A stretch of DNA of 64,000 nucleotides, taken from Buxus sempervirens. Taxonomy: Eukaryota > Streptophyta > Magnoliopsida > Buxales > Buxaceae. The position numbers and the translations under genes were made by a program. The DNA lies in the NCBI GenBank assembly GCA_947561395.2, contig OX387185.1:32964213-33028212 (forward strand), given 5' to 3'. A model generated the notes under the pieces. It was not told the DNA's origin. It searched no databases and saw nothing but the letters and a program-made list of their open reading frames with translations. Of this stretch, positions 58,060 through 64,000 are shown piece after piece. Positions within the stretch are counted from its first letter, which is position 1. Each line of letters begins with the position of its first letter.

Positions 58060-58535
58060 TGTGATATCCCAATCCCACATCGGAAACGGATAAATGCCCA
58101 GTAAGGTATAAGAGTCAGGGAGAACACTCTAACTAGTAAGGCACCTTTTGAGGAAAAAGCCGTATGGGCTGAGGCCCAAAGCAGACAATACCTTGCTGGG
58201 TTGGGTCGTTACAAATGGTATTAGAGCTGGATCCGGGTCCAGTAGTCCGTGGCTAGTGTGGGTCCTAGCGTTGCCCAGGAAAGATGGTTGGACCGATGAG
58301 GGCGGGCCATGAAGAGTTGGCGGGCTTCTAGGTGACCATTGCATGAAGCCCTAGAGGGGGGGGGGGGGGGGGAGAGGTGATTGTGATATCCTAATCCCAC
58401 ATTAGAAACAAAAGAATGTCCGGTAAGGTATAAGAGTCAAGGAGAATACTCTAACTAGCGAGGTGCCTTTTGAAGACAAAATTGTGCAGGTTGAGGCCCA
58501 AGGCAGACAATTCCTCATTGGGTTGGGTTGTTACA
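58060..58535 (+). mobile_element. TRIM (terminal-repeat retrotransposon in miniature)
   Basis: Two LTRs of 154 bp each (58060-58213 and 58382-58535) with TGTGATATCC...GTTACA ends, a primer-binding site at 58216-58228, and a polypurine tract with 16 G (58357-58372). The interior is only 168 bp and has no coding capacity. Flanks GCTGT (58055-58059) and GTTGT (58536-58540) agree at 4 of 5 positions, a decayed target duplication inside the LINE C RNase H. Strand taken from the primer-binding site. Confidence 0.88.
58216..58228 (+). promoter_or_regulatory. TRIM primer-binding site
   Basis: TGGTATTAGAGCT two bases after the LTR end; initiator Met-tRNA type. Confidence 0.75.
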
Positions 58536-58700
58536 GTTGTTGCTTTGAATTCTCCACTGCTACCTTTGAAAACAACTCCACAGGATGCCCATCCACTTAT
58601 GCTCCTTGAAGCCCCATCAATATTTAATTTTACATTATCTCCTTTCAGTCTCTCCCATTGATGATATGTCTCTTCCTTTCTACTGTTAGCCCCTTATTTT
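58536..58700 (-). pseudogene. LINE C RNase H, N-terminal part
   Basis: VKLNIDGASRSISGWASCG then VVFKGSSGEFKA on the - strand: the start of plant LINE RNase H with the first catalytic Asp present (NIDGA). The frame is cut by the TRIM. Confidence 0.8.
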
Positions 58701-58878
58701 TCATACATAATCTAGAATCTTCTTGGTATTTGTTGAATCTAGAAATGTCCTTTTTAATGCTCAATCTTGTGCCTTCAAATATTAGTTGATTTCTCGCCTT
58801 CCATATCATCTAGCTCAAGTTTGCCCAAGTAACTTCTCTTTCACTATCCCCATTGGCTTCCTTTAGTCTATCGAACCA

Positions 58879-59148
58879 TTACTCAGCTATGTTATCTCTT
58901 GCATCTATACTGTCAAGCCTCCTCCCAACTGCTGCAAACCAAATAGCCATGGTGTAGTCACATTCTCTGAATAGATGGAGAGCCGACTCCATGTTGCTAT
59001 TGCATAGTATGCATTCTTGAAAAAGTGCTCCTAATCGTTTATGGAATAATTCACTTGTTGGGAGTCCATCTTGTATTGTCTTCCATATGAAGAATCTTAT
59101 TCTTTGAGAATATGGAAGTTTCCAAACTCTGTTCCACAACCTGTTCAT
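58879..59148 (-). pseudogene. LINE C zf-RVT domain
   Basis: WNRVWKLPYSQRIRFFIWK, GLPTSELFHKRLG, CILCNSNMESALHLFREC and TMAIWFAAVGRRL: the zinc-binding region between RT and RNase H of plant LINEs. Confidence 0.87.
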
Positions 59149-59456
59149 TGGTAAATCACATTTGTTAGTATTAAGATCATAAGCAGATTTAACAAAGAAA
59201 TTACCTTTATTTCCTTCTTTCCCAATGATTTCATCATTTTATCTACCATTCCCAATGTGAATAGTGCGTATGATTTCTGCTACTTCTTCATTTTAGATCC
59301 TTGTAATCAGATTTATGTTCCATGTCCTAGAGTCAGGTAATACCTGATCTGAAACTTTCTTGACTTGCTCTAGCCCATTTAAATTTGGATTCTATAAAGC
59401 GCCTGTGTTTCCAGGGATCCAACTAGTCTCTGCAATAGGAATTGCTTCCCCATTTG

Positions 59457-59992
59457 CTATGCCCACCCCATTCCCTGTCTTATTAATTGTTTGGCATTCG
59501 ACATCTGTTTCCATGCATGGTAGTCGGTAGTTCTTTTGCCACTCTCCATGAAGTTTTTGTCATGATAATACTTTGACTTAAGGACTTTGACCCAAAGCCA
59601 GTCTTCCTCTACAGTGAAAGTCCAGTCCCTCTTTGTTAGCAATGCTTCATTGAATGCATTAAGATCTTTAAAATTAAGCCCACTAGTACATCTTCACTTG
59701 TAGATTTTGTCCTCTCCTTATTAGGTTTTGCCCATAAAAAATTTCTTTCGTCTGTCTCAATGCATTCCATAGATTTTTTGGTCATATTTAAACATGACAT
59801 GTAATGCACAGGCATGCCCATGATCACAGAGTTGATCAGGGTGGTTCTGCCTGTTTGAGAGAGAAGATTTGCCTTCCATGCAGCAAGTTTATTCTTGATT
59901 CTATAGCTTATCTCATGGAATAGACCAGTGTTAACTCCCCTTTTAGGAATAGGGCTTCCTATGTATTTATGAAAATTGTTCTTGGCCTTCAT
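59457..59992 (-). pseudogene. LINE C RT C-terminal (thumb) region
   Basis: IGSPIPKRGVNTGLFHEI, KLAAWKANLLSQTGRTTLIN, MGMPVHYMSCLNMTKKSM, then in another frame WLWVKVLKSKYYHDKNFME. Broken by a frameshift near 59640. Confidence 0.85.
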
Positions 59993-60099
59993 ACCAAATA
60001 TGTGCCTGAGGCTACCTTTTTTTTGCCTTTAATATTAGGGGTAATTACAAGTTTAGATTTATCCAAATTAGTTTCATGCCCACCAAGCCTATAGAATTT

Positions 60100-60580
60100 C
60101 TATAAGACTTTGAGAGATTCCATACCTTTTTTTGGAGAAGCTTTGCCAATGATGAGAAGGTCATCAGCAAACATAAGGTGGCTTATGGCAGGGCTCCTTC
60201 TACAAATCTGTATCCCCTTCATTTTACCCATATTTTTAGCCTCATGAAAAGCTCTTGATAACACTTGTTGAATGAGAATGAACAGGTAGGGTGATAGTGG
60301 GTCCCCTTGCCTAATACCCCTCGATGGTTTAATGCAACTAGTGGGGACTCCATTCACTGGGATGGAATATGTCACCATGGTAACATATTGCATTATGAGG
60401 AAAATCCAATGTTGATTAAAGCCCGCTGCAGTTAAAGCCTTCCTTATTAAGTCCCACCTTAGTCTATCATATGCCTTTGAGAGATCTACCTTAAGGGCAA
60501 ATCCATCATTTTTTTTCCAGATTTTTTCTTTTTGATGTGATGAAGGATTGCATGAGCTAATAGGATATTATTATGAATGC
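60100..60580 (-). pseudogene. LINE C reverse transcriptase core
   Basis: ALKVDLSKAYDRLRWDLI, CIKPSRGIRQGDPLSPYLF, AISHLMFADDLLIIGKA with an intact FADD box at 60160-60171. It is interrupted at 60580 by the solo LTR, and the missing upstream motif begins at the very end of the window. Confidence 0.88.
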
Positions 60581-60664
60581 TGTAAGCACCTCATTTTTGC
60601 ACCACCCGGAAGGGACAAAAGTTGACTTTTTGATCAAGTGCTAGTTTGCTACCTTGTCTTATCC

Positions 60665-61045
60665 CGATGGATAGAGATTTCCAACATGGTTCCAACGCAA
60701 CTGAGTTTGCCGGAATCGGGGTCCAGATGAAGGATTTATGGGCAGAACAAGTCTCGGGGGAGCAGAAATTGACTTTCTGCTCAAACCCAGATTAACTGCT
60801 ATTTCTTTCCCAAAAGAAAGAAAATTCCAATACGATTTCGACGCAACTGAGTTTGCCAGAATTAGTGTCCGGACCAAGGAGATATAAGCAGATTAAGATT
60901 TCGGATGCGGCTCGACTTTCTATTAAAAACTTGAATTTGCTATAAAACCCTGTCTCAATGGATAGAGGATCTCGATCTGGTTCCGGTGCAACTGAGTTTA
61001 CCAGAATCGGAGCTCGGACGAGAGAGTTATGAGCAGTTCAGGCTC
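60665..61045 (+). repeat. U3 sub-repeats of solo LTR 9
   Basis: Three copies of a segment containing GCAACTGAGTTTGCCGGAAT and a following TC(C/G)GGAC, spaced 140-170 bp. Confidence 0.82.
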
Positions 61046-61373
61046 TAGGACAGAACTGCTGGAAGCTGCCCACGTGGCAAATGGGAAGAAACCTGCCACG
61101 TGGCGGAAAAAGGACAGAAAGGACAGCCAATAGAAAATATCTCGAATAAAATAATATTTGTTCTCAAAATATCTTGATTTTTGAATTAAAATAAACAAAA
61201 AATCAGAAAATCCAGATTTTATCATCAAGAGAAAATCCAGTCAAATCAGGCAAATCCGGAAAAAATCCTAAAATAACCGAAATTAATTTTCAGTTCATAA
61301 AGTAAAACCCTAAATTCTCCGACAGATTCTCTACTCTCGTACCTGCCAAATCATGATTGTGAATTTGATTTAA

Positions 61374-61478
61374 GTGTAACTGAAATTAATTTTCAGTTAC
61401 ACCTAAATAATGGTATAACGAAAATTATATTTCAGTTATACCTAAAAAATGGTATAACCGAAATATAATTTTGGTTAC
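61374..61478. repeat. Palindrome island 1 of solo LTR 9, word AACTGAAATT
   Basis: GTGTAACTGAAA/TTTCAGTTACAC (61374-61385 with 61391-61402, 12-bp perfect), GGTATAAC/GTTATACC (61412-61419 with 61435-61442), and a third imperfect copy GGTATAACCGAAA...TTTTGGTTAC at 61451-61478. Confidence 0.9.
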
Positions 61479-61487
61479 TTTTTGTTT

Positions 61488-61497
61488 CTATAAAAGG
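61488..61497 (+). promoter_or_regulatory. Putative TATA box of solo LTR 9
   Basis: CTATAAAAGG directly after palindrome island 1; a C/T-rich leader follows. Confidence 0.7.
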
Positions 61498-62838
61498 GGT
61501 AGCAGCCCCCCTTTGCCAAGGGTTGCTGGCTTTTCCCCTCTTCTCTCTCCTTACCCTTGCACGACCACCTCTCCCCCACCCTTTCATTCCCTTCTAAGCC
61601 TACTAAACCCCTTCCAAACCCCATCCCTCTTTCTTCTTTCTTCTTTCTTCTTCCCCCTTGCATCAAAGACCTTGGAGGAGGCTTGGAGGACTTGGTGGAG
61701 CAAAAGAAGAGGGCCTTAGGTGTTGTTTTGCCTCAAGAGAGCTCAAGCACATTTCAAAAGGGATTTTAAACCCCAAGGTAAGAATCCCCACCACCTTTTA
61801 TTTGACATATATAGAAATGGGTTCATTTAGAGCATGTTGAGTCTCTACATGTTGTATACTTCTTCCTTTATGCATGATTTTTTTGTTTTCTTCTTCTTCT
61901 CCTCTCTTTTTTGTGTCCCCACAAGGGTGGTCCAACTCCCACGGTAAAGGGAGAGTGTTCGGTCGATGTAATGAGAGGATGAGGGTTTACTCTCCCATTG
62001 TTTTAAGGGCTCTTAGCTATGGTTGCCTTTTCATCCAAATGGGGGGGAGCATGTTCCCCCTTTCTCTCATCCAATGTACCCCTTCTATTAACCCCCATTA
62101 TCCCTTCTCTTAGTGTTCCTTTTTTACTTTCATGATTGCTGATTTTTGTGATGTTTTATATGATATAAAGTATGCATGTATATACTCATGAAAACCCAAT
62201 ACCATGCTCCCCTTTTCCCCCCTTACTTACCTACTGTTTTGTGTCCATAGCATGATCCTCGTCATCCATATAGCTACTAGTTAGAGCCTTCACATGCTCC
62301 CACACCCCCCAAGTACACCCAGTCTAGACCATGCATGTCATGCTAGGAAGCATGTTAGGCCCTTTAGTGATTGACCCTATTCATGTGCCTTTGAACATAT
62401 GCACACATTTACCTTCTCTTACCTAATGTTTCTTCATGTTTTGTGCTTCATTTGACCTGTTTTGCATGATTGATTTGCTGGTTTTTGAAATGTATGCAAT
62501 GGTGTGGCCGTGAGACTAAGGCAAAGGCCGATTGGGCCCCTCTCTTCTTCCTCCTCATGGAAGGGAGAGAGATGCCTTGAATACCATAACAGGGACTCCA
62601 ATGGTCCTTGTTATCTTTGAGTTTCAACTCAAGAAGAAGGAGGGAGGCCCCTAGCCTCATCCCCCTTCTCTTTGATTCCAAAAAGTCCCAAAAATGGCCA
62701 ATAGGGGTCATTCCCCCCATCCATGAACCATTGTGGGCCCACACAAGTCCTAGGCAACCCTAAAACCCCAGGAACTGAATCCCTCATAAAAAAAAGGGTG
62801 TTTTCTGTGTTTGCCCGAAATCTCTGGTCGGCAAACAC

Positions 62839-62915
62839 ATTTTGTACATAACCAAATTATATTTCGGTTATGTACAAAATATAACATGACCAAAATTGAA
62901 TTTCGGTCATGTTAT
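62839..62915. repeat. Palindrome island 2 of solo LTR 9
   Basis: ATTTTGTACATAACC/GGTTATGTACAAAAT (62839-62853 with 62866-62880, 15-bp perfect) and ATAACATGACC/GGTCATGTTAT (62881-62891 with 62905-62915). Their loops AAATTATATTTC and AAAATTGAATTTC echo the word of island 1. Confidence 0.92.
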
Positions 62916-64000
62916 ATATTGGTGAATTCCCCAGTTTCAGCCCTTTTGCCAATTTTTGATCCACTTTCAAGTGAACCAAACAAACCAATAGGATTTCCAA
63001 GTCAACCGGAAACCCAATGTGGGCCCTGGATCCATTGGGTCCAATTTGATCTCATGTGGGCCTTCCAACGGGGCCCACCCAGCCCAAATAGCACACTTGC
63101 CCTTAAATAAGACAATTAAGCTACTCAAACGGGACACACCATCCGAGGCCTAGCAAAAGCCCAATTTGAAGCATGCTGGATAGGCTAGGGTTTGGTTTGG
63201 CCGAAACCACGGGCTTTGGCCTATTGGACCCTACTCCCTTCCAGGGAAGCCCACAAACCAAAGAGAAAGGAGGGGATCCATCATCTCCAACCCTAATGCC
63301 TTGGGCTTTCAAGCCCGAGCCTAGGTTATGGGCCCCAAGCCCATTCCTAGCCTGTTCTGGAGATGAATTTAACAAAGATAAACAAATTTTAAAGCAACCT
63401 TTGTGTGGCCCAACCAATGGGCCCACAAACCATTCAGGCCCACCATAATAAATTTAATCCTTTATCTGAACCCTAAATAAAAGCAAGCGAAATTAGCCAA
63501 AACCCAAAGGGCTTTTAGGGTTAGACTCATGCCTAACAAGGGGACATGCTTGGTCCACTAGGGGATCTATGGGCCTTCCAACGGAGCCCACCCAATTAGA
63601 CTCAGATCACTCAAATAAAGCAAGATAAAACCAAATAAAAGGGGACCCACACCACTTTGGTGGTCCCCACCAGACTTAACAAAATATGCATGTTTTGGCT
63701 TAGGAATTGGGTGAGTAGACAGACCAAGTTGACTCAAACTAGGGAAACCCGTGGGACCCGTCACCCGACGGGGCGGACTGGGGTGTTTACGGATTTCCCC
63801 GGACCGTAAATGAGACCTTAGTTAGAATCTCAAGCTGCAGACCAGCCTAAATAGACAAACCTAGACACCCAGGTGTCTGCCTGTACCCCATCAAGCAATG
63901 GCAACTCTGATATTTCTCGATTTACCCCGAAAAGGAGGCACGCACTCCCGTGCGCCCCGCGGTGCGGCATTCTCGCGACGTGCGCACAAATGGATCTTTT

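Larger units (their letters stand above)
60581..63988 (+). mobile_element. Solo LTR 9 (TGTAGACAC class) inside LINE C
   Basis: Starts TGTAAGCACCTCATTTTTGC at 60581 and ends CGTGCGCACA at 63988. Flanks AATGC (60576-60580) and AATGG (63989-63993) match at 4 of 5, and the LINE reading frame shows AATGG is the original. 3408 bp, no coding region. It carries sub-repeats, two palindrome islands and a TATA box. Confidence 0.87.
57637..64000 (-). mobile_element. LINE C: L1-type LINE with RNase H, split by TRIM and solo LTR
   Basis: Minus-strand order: 63989-64000 (edge of window, start of the RSIHNNILLAH block), 60580-58536 (RT, zf-RVT, RNase H start), 58059-57637 (RNase H end and a short A-run near 57637-57644). 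It continues beyond the right edge of the window. The RT box FADD is intact, but several stops and frameshifts are present. Confidence 0.86.

Overview
The window comes from a large, transposon-rich plant nuclear genome, most likely a eudicot (species not identifiable). One host gene is visible. Everything else that can be recognised is transposable elements: Ty1/copia, gypsy-type solo LTRs, L1-type LINEs with RNase H, an Au-like SINE, MITEs, a TRIM and a Helitron-like element. No tRNA, rRNA, CRISPR array or prokaryotic feature was seen.

Layout. Positions 1-21184 hold the 3' two thirds of a DONSON (downstream neighbour of SON) homologue on the + strand: eight exons, 386 residues plus stop, all junctions GT-AG and in phase. 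Its 5' end lies upstream of the window. Its 10.2-kb intron (5951-16117) carries a PIF/Harbinger MITE, a dead Ty1/copia element on the - strand (7101-14035) that was itself hit by a 5'-truncated LINE (10588-12715, perfect 12-bp target duplication), and fragments of two further LTR elements. A Helitron-like element (22427-22748) and a (CA)n tract with a 139-bp tandem duplication lie downstream.

From 24.2 to 53 kb the sequence is a nest. A LINE (24258-42877) is split by a minus-strand solo LTR (25245-40033). That LTR was invaded in antisense by a second solo LTR of the same family (28075-39114), which in turn carries three more solo LTRs (29921-32365, 33211-35619, 36073-38574). The LINE tail holds another solo LTR (40574-42851). 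Next to it a gypsy-like deletion derivative (42878-53049) is interrupted by a near-complete Ty1/copia element (43960-52814), which contains yet another solo LTR (48279-50634). Nearly every boundary was placed by matching 5-bp target-site duplications and TG...CA termini, often confirmed by the interrupted reading frame resuming. From 53.3 kb to the end come a truncated LTR (53276 to about 56386), a MITE-like inverted repeat, and a minus-strand LINE (57637-64000) split by a TRIM (58060-58535) and a 3.4-kb solo LTR (60581-63988); the last 12 bases of the window are LINE again.

The most unusual signals are inside the LTRs. The solo LTR at 36073-38574 has four consecutive hairpins (36663-36785) sharing an almost constant core, with stems that differ completely in sequence yet stay complementary. 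Four LTRs of a 'TGTAGACAC' class each carry, upstream of their TATA box, an island of short palindromes built from a word private to that LTR; in three of them the same word recurs in a second island further downstream. I know of no described system matching these; their function is open.
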